A stretch of 14,599 nt of DNA from CADCSY01 sp038255685 (GTDB lineage: Bacteria > Actinomycetota > Acidimicrobiia > Acidimicrobiales > CADCSY01): contig JBBSLC010000074.1 of the NCBI GenBank assembly GCA_038255685.1, positions 1 through 14,599 of the forward strand, given 5' to 3'. The stretch's first letter is position 1. Each line of letters begins with the position of its first letter. A program made the position numbers and the translations under genes. Positions 7,074 through 13,706 of this stretch are shown here, piece by piece. Below the pieces are notes generated by a model. That model saw only the letters and a list, made by a program, of their open reading frames with translations. It made no database searches and was not told where the DNA came from.

Positions 7074-8963
7074 ATGAGCGCAGTGGAGCCCGACGAGGTG
7101 CACGAGGTCGACACCGACGCGCCGCTCGACCTGACCGGCGACGACCGGGTCGATGCGTGGCGGGGCATCAAGGTGGCCGACGTCGAGGAGGTCTCCGGTG
7201 GGCTGGCGGGCCTGCTGCGGAGCCAGAGCCGGGCGCTGCTCGGCGACCTCGTCCGGCCGCACCGGAGCGCGCTCGCGCTCTCGGCGCTGTTCATCGGGTT
7301 GAGCATCGTGAGCCAGCTCGCGGTGCCGTGGCTGATCCAGCGGGGCATCGATGACGGTCTGCCGCCCCTGCTCGCCGGAGGGAGCGGCAGCATCCGACCG
7401 CTGCTCGAGGTCGTCGGCGGGATCGCGCTCGCGACCGTGGTCGGCGCCGTCTCGTTCAACGCCTTCCTCATCCTGCTCGGGCGGGTCGGCCAGGACGTCG
7501 TGCTCGACGTCCGGTTGCGGCTCTTCGCCCACTTCCAGCGGCTCAGCACGTCGTTCCACGAGCGCTACACCTCGGGCCGGGTGATCTCCCGCCAGACGTC
7601 CGACGTCGAAGCCATCGCCGACCTGCTCGGCCACGGGCTCATCAACCTCATCTCGTCCGCCCTGCTGATGGTGGGGATCGGCATCGCCCTGCTGCTGCTC
7701 GACCTCGCCCTCGCCCTCGTGGTCATCGCCGCCTTCCCGGTGCTGTTCCTGATGACCCGGTGGTTCCGCAGCCACGCCGAGCGGGCGTACCGGGAGACCC
7801 GTGAGGCGGTGGCGCTCGTCATCGTCCACTTCGTGGAGAGCCTCGGCGGGATCCAGGCGGTGCAGGCGTTCCGCCGGGAGCCCCGCAACCAGGAGATCTT
7901 CGACCACCTCGACGACCGTTACCGGGGCGCCAACCTCTGGTCGCAGCGCCTCGGCGCGCTCTACGGCCCGGGCGTGCAGGGCGTCGGGCGGCTCATGACC
8001 GCCGTCGTGCTGCTGTACGGCAGCTACCGGGTGCTCGACGGTGGCGTGACCGTCGGCGTCCTCGCCGCCTTCCTGCTCTACGTCCGGCGGTTCTTCGCCC
8101 CGATGGAGGAGCTCAGCCAGTTCTACAACCTGTTCCAGGCGGCGTCCGCCGCGCTCGAGAAGCTGTCGGGCGTGCTGGCCGAGGCACCGAGCGTGCCCGA
8201 GCCCACGTCGCCGGTCCCCCTCGCCCACGCCCAGGGTGCCCTGCGCTTCGACGGTGTCCGCTTCGCCTACCGCGACCGCACGGTGCTCCACCACCTCGAC
8301 CTCGACGTACCCGCGGGCCAGACCATCGCCTTCGTCGGCGCGACCGGCGCCGGGAAGACGACCGTGGCCCGGCTGGCGGCCCGGTTCTGGGACCCCACCC
8401 AGGGCAGCGTGCTCCTCGATGGTGTCGATCTCCGGGAGCTCGCCGAGACCGATCTGCGCAGGGCGGTCGTGACCGTGACCCAGGAGGGGTTCCTCTTCTC
8501 GGGGACCGTCGCCGACAACATCCGCCTCGGCAAGCCCGACGCCACGATCGACGAGGTCGCAGCTGCGGCACGAGCCATCGGTGCCGACTCGTTCATCGAG
8601 GCGCTGCCCGACGGCTACGAGACCGACGTCCACCAGAAGGGGGCTCGGCTCTCGGCCGGCCAGCGCCAGCTCGTGAGCTTCGCCCGTGCGTTCCTCGCCG
8701 ACCCCGCGGTGCTCATCCTCGACGAGGCGACCTCGTCACTCGACGTGCCCTCGGAGAGACAGGTGCAGCACGCGCTGCGGACGCTGCTGTCGGAACGGAC
8801 GGCGATGATCATCGCCCACCGCCTCACCACCGTCGAGATCGCCGATCGAGTCGTCGTCATCGACGACGGCCGCATCGTCGAGGACGGCGCCCCCGCTGCG
8901 CTCATCGGCGGCACCGGCCGCTACGCCGCACTGCACGAGGCCTGGGTCGACAGCCTCGTCTGA
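7074..8963 (+). CDS. Heterodimeric ABC exporter, subunit 2 (catalytic Glu present, degenerate signature)
   Basis: A 629-residue half-transporter and partner of the preceding gene. An acidic soluble extension of about 60 residues precedes about six membrane helices, followed by the ATPase domain. Walker A GATGAGKTT is at 422-430 (K428), Q-loop Gln470 in TQEGFLFSG, Walker B Asp550 with catalytic Glu551 (LDEATSSLD) and switch His582. The signature is LSAGQ (526-530) rather than LSGGQ. In the head-to-tail dimer this altered signature faces the Walker A/B of subunit 1, which has Asp for Glu. One ATP site is therefore degenerate, and the other (K428/E551 with LSGGQ of subunit 1) is canonical. AGGAG (7061-7065) lies eight bases before the ATG. 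The 133-base gap from subunit 1 is unusually long for such a pair and is filled by repeats. Confidence 0.92.
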   Translation: MSAVEPDEVHEVDTDAPLDLTGDDRVDAWRGIKVADVEEVSGGLAGLLRSQSRALLGDLVRPHRSALALSALFIGLSIVSQLAVPWLIQRGIDDGLPPLLAGGSGSIRPLLEVVGGIALATVVGAVSFNAFLILLGRVGQDVVLDVRLRLFAHFQRLSTSFHERYTSGRVISRQTSDVEAIADLLGHGLINLISSALLMVGIGIALLLLDLALALVVIAAFPVLFLMTRWFRSHAERAYRETREAVALVIVHFVESLGGIQAVQAFRREPRNQEIFDHLDDRYRGANLWSQRLGALYGPGVQGVGRLMTAVVLLYGSYRVLDGGVTVGVLAAFLLYVRRFFAPMEELSQFYNLFQAASAALEKLSGVLAEAPSVPEPTSPVPLAHAQGALRFDGVRFAYRDRTVLHHLDLDVPAGQTIAFVGATGAGKTTVARLAARFWDPTQGSVLLDGVDLRELAETDLRRAVVTVTQEGFLFSGTVADNIRLGKPDATIDEVAAAARAIGADSFIEALPDGYETDVHQKGARLSAGQRQLVSFARAFLADPAVLILDEATSSLDVPSERQVQHALRTLLSERTAMIIAHRLTTVEIADRVVVIDDGRIVEDGAPAALIGGTGRYAALHEAWVDSLV

Positions 8964-8976
8964 GCCGGGACGCCGA

Positions 8977-10260
8977 TCAGGCGGGGGGTGTGGCGTGGCC
9001 CTTCTCGACGAGGATGTCGAGCAGGCGTGCGAAGAACGTCGCCATCTGCTCGCGCGACACCTGCTGGAGGGGGCGGAAGGTGCCGTCGTCGTAGCCGACG
9101 GCGATGCCGTTGAAGGCGACGTCGTCGATGTTGCCTTCGTTGGGGTTGTCGTCGTCGTCGGGGAAGGCGTCGGGACCAGGCGGGAGCAGCACGCCGGCGC
9201 GGTACTTGTAGGTCTTGGCGACGACGGTCGCCATCGACCCGCGCGTCACGGCCAGGTCAGGCGAGAAGCTGCGGGTGGTGCTCCCCATGATCCCCGCCGC
9301 CGCGACGCGGTTGATGTTGCCCTCGTGGACCGAGCCGTCGTCGTCGTCGTAGTGGTCGACGCTCGTCGCCGGCAGCGGCTTGCCCACGGCCTCGGTGAGG
9401 TTGGCGACGAACGTCGCCAGCTGGGCTCGGGTGATCGAGCCGGTCGGAGAGAACGTCGAGGCCGACGTGCCGTTGGCCACCTTCCACCATGCTGCGCACT
9501 CGACCCCGGCGGCGTGGGTGGGACCGACGTCGGTGAACCCCGATGCCGGCACCCGATCTGCTGGGCAGGCGTCGTCGATGGTCCGCGCTGCGCTCCCGCT
9601 CGGGGCGGGCGCCTCGGGATCAGGGGAGGCTGATGCGTCTGAGCCGCCGTAGTCCCCCTGCGCCTCCGCCTCCTTCAAGGAGCGGTACGGATTGATGCGG
9701 TTGATCCCGCCCTGCTCGCACGGGCTGTTCTCGTACCGCGCGTCGTGCACCTCGAAGTGGAGGTGATCCGTGCCCTTGGCGTTGCCGGAGTCGCCCATGT
9801 AGCCGAGCAGCTGGCCCCTCACCACCGTCGAGCCCTGGGCGAGGCCCGGTGCGTAGGCGTGCTCGGGGCCGGCGGCGTCGTCGTTCGTGCCCGGTGTGTC
9901 GTCGTTGAGGTGGACGTAGCTGTACTTGCGGCCGTCGTCGCCCTGCAGGCTGATCATGTAGCCGTAGGACGGCTTGACCATCGGCATGAACGAGATCGTC
10001 CCGCCGACGGTGGCGTAGAGGTCGCTGTGCTTGAGCCCGAGGATGTCGGTGGCGCAGTGCGTGCGCCCGTTGCTGCGGGCCTGGGTGTAGTCGTCGCTGT
10101 AGCGGCCCCCCTGCTCGGCAGGGAAGGTCAGGTCGACGACGAGCTCGGCGGGTGCCACCTCGGCCGAGGCCGGTGCGGCGGGGAGGGCGACGATGACGGT
10201 GGCGCCGGCGAGCACGGCTGCGCAGCGGGCGCGCCACGAGCGAGGGGAGCGGACGGGCAT
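8977..10260 (-). CDS. Secreted M23-family peptidase with three SLH repeats
   Basis: A 427-residue exported protein. The signal peptide is MPVRSPRSWRAR followed by a hydrophobic stretch ending in PASA, with cleavage probable near residues 32-34. The M23 (LytM/peptidoglycan endopeptidase-like) domain, about residues 35-190, has zinc-ligand motifs H68xxxD72 (THCATD) and H166-L-H168 (DHLHFEVHD). After a Pro/Ser/Ala linker come three SLH repeats, about residues 225-425: FTDVGPTHAAGVECAAWW, GNINRVAAAGIMGS and GNIDDVAFNGIAVGYDDG. Each is followed by a TR/SREQ-MAT helix. SLH repeats anchor proteins non-covalently to wall polymers, so this is probably a wall-attached peptidoglycan hydrolase; some M23 relatives are inactive, and I cannot test which. 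The ATG at 10260 is preferred over an in-frame GTG at 10290 because it gives a standard signal peptide and leaves the promoter-like dyad upstream. The gene converges on the ABC operon with a 13-base gap. Confidence 0.9.
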   Translation of the reverse strand: MPVRSPRSWRARCAAVLAGATVIVALPAAPASAEVAPAELVVDLTFPAEQGGRYSDDYTQARSNGRTHCATDILGLKHSDLYATVGGTISFMPMVKPSYGYMISLQGDDGRKYSYVHLNDDTPGTNDDAAGPEHAYAPGLAQGSTVVRGQLLGYMGDSGNAKGTDHLHFEVHDARYENSPCEQGGINRINPYRSLKEAEAQGDYGGSDASASPDPEAPAPSGSAARTIDDACPADRVPASGFTDVGPTHAAGVECAAWWKVANGTSASTFSPTGSITRAQLATFVANLTEAVGKPLPATSVDHYDDDDGSVHEGNINRVAAAGIMGSTTRSFSPDLAVTRGSMATVVAKTYKYRAGVLLPPGPDAFPDDDDNPNEGNIDDVAFNGIAVGYDDGTFRPLQQVSREQMATFFARLLDILVEKGHATPPA

Positions 10261-10268
10261 GGCAGGAA

Positions 10269-10297
10269 AGGCTAGTGATGTGACGATCACATGACGA
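10269..10297 (-). promoter_or_regulatory. Putative promoter of the M23 gene with an operator-like palindrome
   Basis: On the minus strand TCGTCA (10297-10292) and TAGCCT (10274-10269) are separated by 17 bases and resemble a -35/-10 pair (four of six matches to TTGACA, and TANNNT). The spacer is almost filled by the perfect palindrome ATGTGA-CGA-TCACAT (+ strand 10278-10292). A protein bound there would block or distort the promoter. The TGTGA/TCACA half-sites recall CRP-type sites, but the three-base spacing is too short for the usual six. Confidence 0.4.
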
Positions 10298-10330
10298 TCA
10301 TCGGCACCTGGCGCCGTGATGTTGAGTCAC

Positions 10331-10345
10331 CGAGGGGTCACCTCG
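10331..10345 (+). promoter_or_regulatory. Small hairpin upstream of the CDGSH gene
   Basis: CGAGG (10331-10335) pairs perfectly with CCTCG (10341-10345) around GGTCA, 24 bases before the ATG. A second possible pairing, GAGG with CCTC, lies at about 10352-10366 and would include the GAGGGG that could serve as ribosome-binding site. A regulatory role is only a guess. Confidence 0.25.
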
Positions 10346-10369
10346 CCCGATGAGGGGTAGCGCCTCTCC

Positions 10370-10606
10370 ATGGCAGATGCTGATGACGACGTGACCATCA
10401 CCCCGTCCGAGAACGGGCCTTACATCGTCAGGGGGAAGGTCACGGTGCTCGACGCCGACGGGAACGAGCACGACACGGGTGGACGTCGCTCGATCGCGCT
10501 GTGCCGCTGCGGTGCCTCCACCAAGAAGCCGTTCTGCGACGGCACCCACTCCAAGGTCGGCTTCGCAGCTGCCGAGCGAGCCGTGAGCGAGGGCGGGACG
10601 GCGTAG
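10370..10606 (+). CDS. CDGSH iron-sulfur domain protein
   Basis: A 78-residue small protein. The MitoNEET-type CDGSH motif is complete: C45 and C47 (LCRCGAS), then P54, C56, D57, G58, T59, H60 (PFCDGTH). This gives the three-Cys/one-His set that binds a [2Fe-2S] cluster. The N-terminal half contains the short beta-strand segment GPYIVRGKVTVLDADG common to bacterial single-CDGSH proteins. It is probably a cytoplasmic redox or Fe-S transfer protein; its partner is unknown. It is divergent from the M23 gene (109-base spacer) and convergent with the LLM gene (58-base spacer). GAGGGG about 12 bases upstream is a distant Shine-Dalgarno candidate; TAGCGC six bases before the ATG is a partial match to the leaderless pattern. 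Confidence 0.93.
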   Translation: MADADDDVTITPSENGPYIVRGKVTVLDADGNEHDTGGRRSIALCRCGASTKKPFCDGTHSKVGFAAAERAVSEGGTA

Positions 10607-10664
10607 CGACCCCGGGGGGCCCTGGAACCAGACGGAACCGCGAACGAGTGCCGGAGACCCTCCC

Positions 10665-11594
10665 TCAGGTGAGGCGGGGCAGCACCTCGGCCCCGAGGAG
10701 GGCGATGTGGTCCAGGTCGTCGACATCGAGGACCTGGAGGTAGACCCGGCTGGCACCGGCGTCGGCGTAGCGGCCGATGGCGTCAAGGACCTCGGCGGGG
10801 GTGCCGGCGGCGCCGTTTGCTCGCAGCTCGTCGGGCTCCCGGCCGATGGCTGCTGCTCGGCGCGTGACCTCTGCTTCGTCCGCGCCGCAGCACACGACCA
10901 GGGCGATGCTGTAGACGAGCTCGTCGGGGTCCCGCTCGATCGCTTCGCAGGCGGCCCGGACCCGCTCGCACTGCCGGGCGAAGCGGTCGACGGGGGCGAA
11001 CGGCAGGTTGAACTCCGACGCGAACCGCGCCGCGAGGGCGGGGGTCCGCTTCTTGCCACCCCCGCCGATGATGATGGGCGGCCCCGGGCGCTGGGTGGGC
11101 TTCGGCAGGGCGGGGGAGTCGACGATCTGGTGGTGCGCGCCCTCGAAGGAGAACGTCTCGCCCTCGGGTGTGGCCCACAGGCCGGTGATGATCTCGAGCT
11201 GCTCCTCGTAGCGGTCGAAGCGCTCGCCGAGCGGGGGGAAGGGGATGCCGTAGGCGGTGTGCTCAGCCTCGTACCAGCCGCTGCCGATGCCGAGCTCGAC
11301 CCGACCGCCGCTCATCTCGTCGACCTGGGCGACGGCGATGGCGAGGGGGCCGGGCAGTCGGAACGTGGCTGCGGTGACGAGCGTGCCGAGGCGGATGCGG
11401 GAGGTCTCCCGCGCCAGCGCCCCGAGGGTCACCCACGCGTCGGTCGGACCGGGGAGCCCGTCGCCCCCCATCGTCAGGTAGTGGTCGGAGCGGAAGAAGG
11501 CGTCGAAGCCGTGCTCCTCGGTCGCCTGGGCGACGCGGAGCAGCTGCTCGTACGTCGCGCCCAGCTGGGGCTCGGTGAAGATGCGCAAGTCCAT
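10665..11594 (-). CDS. F420-dependent LLM-class oxidoreductase, Rv1855c-like
   Basis: A 309-residue luciferase-like (bacterial luciferase fold) enzyme expected to use coenzyme F420 for hydride transfer. It begins MDLRIFTEPQLGATYEQLL, followed by GFDAFFRSDHYL and GPTDAWVTLGALARETSRIRLGTLV. This closely fits the TIGR03560 group (Rv1855c family) as I remember it. GGRVELGIGSGWYEAEH and PIIIGGGGKKRTPALAARFASEFNL are cofactor-pocket landmarks of LLM enzymes. Substrate is unknown. The frame stays open upstream to about 12131, but that part is a shadow of the hydrolase gene. The ATG at 11594 begins the conserved domain, ten bases after the hydrolase stop, with GAAGAAG near the end of that gene as possible ribosome-binding sequence. 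Likely second gene of a two-gene operon. Confidence 0.92.
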   Translation of the reverse strand: MDLRIFTEPQLGATYEQLLRVAQATEEHGFDAFFRSDHYLTMGGDGLPGPTDAWVTLGALARETSRIRLGTLVTAATFRLPGPLAIAVAQVDEMSGGRVELGIGSGWYEAEHTAYGIPFPPLGERFDRYEEQLEIITGLWATPEGETFSFEGAHHQIVDSPALPKPTQRPGPPIIIGGGGKKRTPALAARFASEFNLPFAPVDRFARQCERVRAACEAIERDPDELVYSIALVVCCGADEAEVTRRAAAIGREPDELRANGAAGTPAEVLDAIGRYADAGASRVYLQVLDVDDLDHIALLGAEVLPRLT

Positions 11595-11604
11595 GGCGGC
11601 GCGC

Positions 11605-12507
11605 CTACTTCTTCGCCCAGCCGGCGAGCAGGGCGGCGATCTCAGGGCCGCTGTCCTCCTGCAGGAAGTGGGCGCCCGAGGTCGTGGTGTGGGGTTGTCC
11701 GGCAGCCCCGGGGATCCGTGCCAGCAGGACGCGCTCGCCGCCGGCGGTGATCGGGTCCTGGTCGCTGAAGGCGCAGAGGAACGGCTTGTCGAAGCGCTCG
11801 AGGGTCTGCCAGGCCCGCTGGTTGTCGGGCGTCGCCGGGTCGTCCTCGGACTGGGGGATGAGGTCGGGGAACGAGCGGGCGCCGGCCTTGAAGGAGGCGT
11901 CGGGGTAGGGCGCCTCGTAGGCGGCGACCACCTCGGGCGGCATCGGGTTCGCCACCCCGCCGGCGACGAGCATGCCGATCGGGAGATCGGGGGTGGCGAC
12001 GACGAAGTCCCGGAACTGCCACCAGACGTCTGGCAGTCGCTTGGTGCCGTCGGGCAGGCCGGTGTTGGCGGCGCACACCCGGGCGAAGCGATCGGGGTGC
12101 TCGGCCACGAGGCGCAGGCCGACCAGGCCACCCCAGTCCTGGCAGAACAGGGTGATGTCAGTGAGGTCGAGGTGGTCGAACAGGGCGGCTCGCATCCACT
12201 CGACGTGGCGGGCGTAGGTGTAGTCGGCGAGGTCGACCGGCTTGTCGGAACGACCGAAGCCCACGAGGTCGGGCGCCACGACCCGGAACCCGGCGTCGAC
12301 GAGGGTCGGGATCATCTTCCGGTACAGGAACGACCAGGACGGCTCGCCGTGGAGCAGCAGCACCACGGGTCCGTCGGCCGGTCCCTCGTCGATCCAGGCC
12401 ACCCGCAGCGTCCCGCCGTCGGCGTCGTCGACGTCGGTGTAGTGGGGCTCGTAGGGGAAGTCGGGCAGGTCTGCGAAGCGCTCGTCGGGGGTGCGCAGGG
12501 TCTCCAT
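11605..12507 (-). CDS. Alpha/beta hydrolase, haloalkane dehalogenase-like (HLD-I type)
   Basis: A 300-residue soluble alpha/beta hydrolase. Haloalkane dehalogenases cleave carbon-halogen bonds by an Asp nucleophile, releasing an alcohol and halide. Oxyanion region HGEPSW, nucleophile D124 in FCQDWGG with the halide-stabilising W125 next to it, acid probably D251 in FSDQDPIT (D249 is the alternative) and base H280 in SGAHFLQ. D124 and W125 carry the same numbers as in DhlA of Xanthobacter. METLRTPDERFADLPDFPY is the usual opening of this subgroup. Start at 12507, with AGGAG ten bases upstream, is preferred over an in-frame start at 12639, whose extra 44 residues look like untranslated leader. 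Many homologues are annotated dehalogenases without assay, so an epoxide or ester substrate remains possible. Followed ten bases later by the LLM oxidoreductase. Confidence 0.85.
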   Translation of the reverse strand: METLRTPDERFADLPDFPYEPHYTDVDDADGGTLRVAWIDEGPADGPVVLLLHGEPSWSFLYRKMIPTLVDAGFRVVAPDLVGFGRSDKPVDLADYTYARHVEWMRAALFDHLDLTDITLFCQDWGGLVGLRLVAEHPDRFARVCAANTGLPDGTKRLPDVWWQFRDFVVATPDLPIGMLVAGGVANPMPPEVVAAYEAPYPDASFKAGARSFPDLIPQSEDDPATPDNQRAWQTLERFDKPFLCAFSDQDPITAGGERVLLARIPGAAGQPHTTTSGAHFLQEDSGPEIAALLAGWAKK

Positions 12508-12566
12508 CAGGCTCGTGCTCCTGTCGACGGGGGCGTCGATCCTCGTCGGACCGGGCCGGTCGGCGG

Positions 12567-12572
12567 AGGCTA
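12567..12572 (-). promoter_or_regulatory. Putative -10 of the hydrolase/LLM operon
   Basis: The minus strand reads CACTAGCCT, containing TAGCCT (TANNNT). The same nonamer precedes the M23 gene. It would give a leader of about 50 bases containing AGGAG. No clear -35 is visible. Confidence 0.3.
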
Positions 12573-12635
12573 GTGCTGCGCCCTGCGACGTCCGCCCGTC
12601 GGCGCTCCGACGCGAGCAGGTGATGCGCGAGACGC

Positions 12636-12923
12636 TCAACCAGCAGTCGCAGGCTCACGTGCGAGACGAGGCGCCGCCCAGCCCAAGATCGCCCCGATCA
12701 GTGAACCGATGGTGTTGATGAGCCAGTCGTTGCTGTCGCAGGAACGACCGAGCCCGGTGACGGCGGCCTGGAGCGCCTCGATGCGGAGGGACAGTCCCAT
12801 GCCAGCTGCACGAGCCGGCAGGGGTCGAGGAGCTGCGACGGTGGCGAGCAGCACAGGCGTGACGAAGAGCACCACGTTGGCCATGAGCTCGACACGACTT
12901 GGAGTCGGCCAGTACCAGTCGAA
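12636..12923 (-). pseudogene. VanZ-like family fragment, N-terminus missing
   Basis: The 511 bases between the hydrolase and GNAT genes hold no full gene. They do contain a minus-strand frame of about 95 codons that reads like the C-terminal part of a small VanZ-family membrane protein. It starts with FDWYWPTPSRVELMANVVLF, then a hydrophobic segment, SLRIEALQAAV, GRSCDSNDW, LINTIGSLIGAILG and a stop at 12636. VanZ-like proteins normally have an additional N-terminal helix and a start before this region. Here the frame runs back into the GNAT gene without a recognisable start; the only internal ATG (12884) would give 82 residues. Arg inside SLRIEAL and the odd LFVTPV (family usually LFVP.G) also suggest decay. 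It could instead be a short functional protein, or have an unusual start that I miss. Confidence 0.5.
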
Positions 12924-13018
12924 GCACGATGCCGGCTGGCGGGGGCGGCCATCCTCGACGAGCGATCGAGACCGATCGGTCCGGGTGCCGCTCTTCGGGC
13001 GGCGACGAGGCGCCCCGG

Positions 13019-13588
13019 TCAGCGAGCCCCCTGCCAGTCGGCGGCGGCCATGCGCCACGTGCAGTCGATCCCGACCTGAGCGGGTGCGGTGACCTCGGCC
13101 GCTGCCTCGCCGACGAAGGCGTACCCGAGCTTCTCCGGCACCCGCGCCGAGGCGGTGTTCGCCCGGTCGTGGTGGATCTCGACGAAGCGCACGTCGGGGA
13201 TCTCGAAGGCCGCCGTGGTCAGTAGCCGGGCCATCTTGGTGGCGACGCCGTTGCCGGTGCGGCCGGCGTCGACCCAGTAGCCGATCTCGAGACCGTTCGG
13301 CCCTCGGCGACGGTGCAGCCCCGTGCCACCGACGATCGCGCCGTCCGAGAAGGCGCCGAGCACGACGTCGCCTCCGGCGTCGCGCTCCCTGGCCCAGCGT
13401 TCGATCAGCTCCACGCGGGCGGCCCGGGCGAGCGGCTCGTGGGCGATCCAGTCCATCCACGGCCGCAGGTGCTCGATGTTCCTGGTCACCGCTTCGGCCA
13501 GGCCGTCGACATCCTCCGGTCGCCACGTCCGGAGGACGAGGTCGGTCCCCTCGACCCGGTCGGGGAGCGGTGCCGGTCGGGTCTCCAC
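13019..13588 (-). CDS. GNAT-family N-acetyltransferase (RimJ/RimL-like)
   Basis: A 189-residue acetyltransferase of the Acetyltransf_3 type. It transfers acetyl from acetyl-CoA to an amine, in relatives the N-terminus of a ribosomal protein or a small molecule; the target is unknown. The opening VEGTDLVLRTWRPEDVDGLAEAV is the usual first strand and helix. EIGYWVDAGRTGNGVATKMARLL contains the acetyl-CoA pyrophosphate loop, starting R110-T-G-N-G-V-A. HDRANTASARVPEKLGYAFVG is the conserved late segment (N..S..V.EKLGF). The GTG at 13588 is chosen because everything upstream in frame is Arg/Ser-rich without family similarity. There is no Shine-Dalgarno, but CACCAT lies six bases upstream. It is divergent from the SCO6745-family gene with a 118-base spacer. 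Confidence 0.88.
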   Translation of the reverse strand: METRPAPLPDRVEGTDLVLRTWRPEDVDGLAEAVTRNIEHLRPWMDWIAHEPLARAARVELIERWARERDAGGDVVLGAFSDGAIVGGTGLHRRRGPNGLEIGYWVDAGRTGNGVATKMARLLTTAAFEIPDVRFVEIHHDRANTASARVPEKLGYAFVGEAAAEVTAPAQVGIDCTWRMAAADWQGAR

Positions 13589-13594
13589 CGCACG

Positions 13595-13600
13595 ATGGTG
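13595..13600 (-). promoter_or_regulatory. Putative -10 element of a leaderless GNAT transcript
   Basis: The minus strand reads CACCAT, then CGTGCG (six bases), then the GTG start. This is the same NANNNT-N6-start geometry as at 1312, 5144 and 13707, again with no Shine-Dalgarno. Confidence 0.3.
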
Positions 13601-13694
13601 CTCGCGCCGGGGACGCGTGGCCAGCGCGTTCGCCGGGGTGCCCGCCAGGTGGTCGGCGGGACGACGAGACCGGCGCGACGACGTGGCTCGATGC

Positions 13695-13700
13695 GATGCT
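13695..13700 (+). promoter_or_regulatory. Putative -10 element of a leaderless SCO6745-family transcript
   Basis: GATGCT, then GGCCAG, then GTG at 13707. The run ATGCTGGC is shared with the sequence in front of the ABC exporter start (5133-5140). Apart from this and the divergent CACCAT element, nothing else is recognised in the 118-base spacer 13589-13706. Confidence 0.35.
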
Positions 13701-13706
13701 GGCCAG

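Noticed and set aside
4415..8633. Very long minus-strand frames (up to 1044 codons) across the ABC genes
   Set aside because: They are shadows of the ABC subunits and of the monooxygenase in another frame; the composition is repetitive and charged, and the plus-strand genes have complete family motifs.
8964..8976. A terminator between ABC subunit 2 and the M23 gene
   Set aside because: The gap is only 13 bases and shows no hairpin.
9135..9360. Runs of GTC/GTCGTC as a microsatellite
   Set aside because: They are Asp codons (GAC on the minus strand) encoding the DDDD loops of the SLH repeats, so the protein explains them.
10261..10290. GTG start ten codons upstream for the M23 peptidase
   Set aside because: It would spoil the standard signal peptide and absorb the promoter-like dyad; the ATG at 10260 is simpler.
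10278..10292. A classical CRP/FNR binding site
   Set aside because: Half-sites TGTGA/TCACA are present, but the central spacing is three rather than six bases, so it is only reported as an operator-like palindrome.
12508..12639. N-terminal extension of the hydrolase to 12639
   Set aside because: The added residues lack similarity, and the Shine-Dalgarno AGGAG precedes the ATG at 12507. This stretch is better read as promoter and leader.
13323..13706. Upstream extension of the SCO6745-family protein
   Set aside because: It is antisense to the GNAT gene and rich in Ser/Arg. Family conservation begins just after the GTG at 13707.
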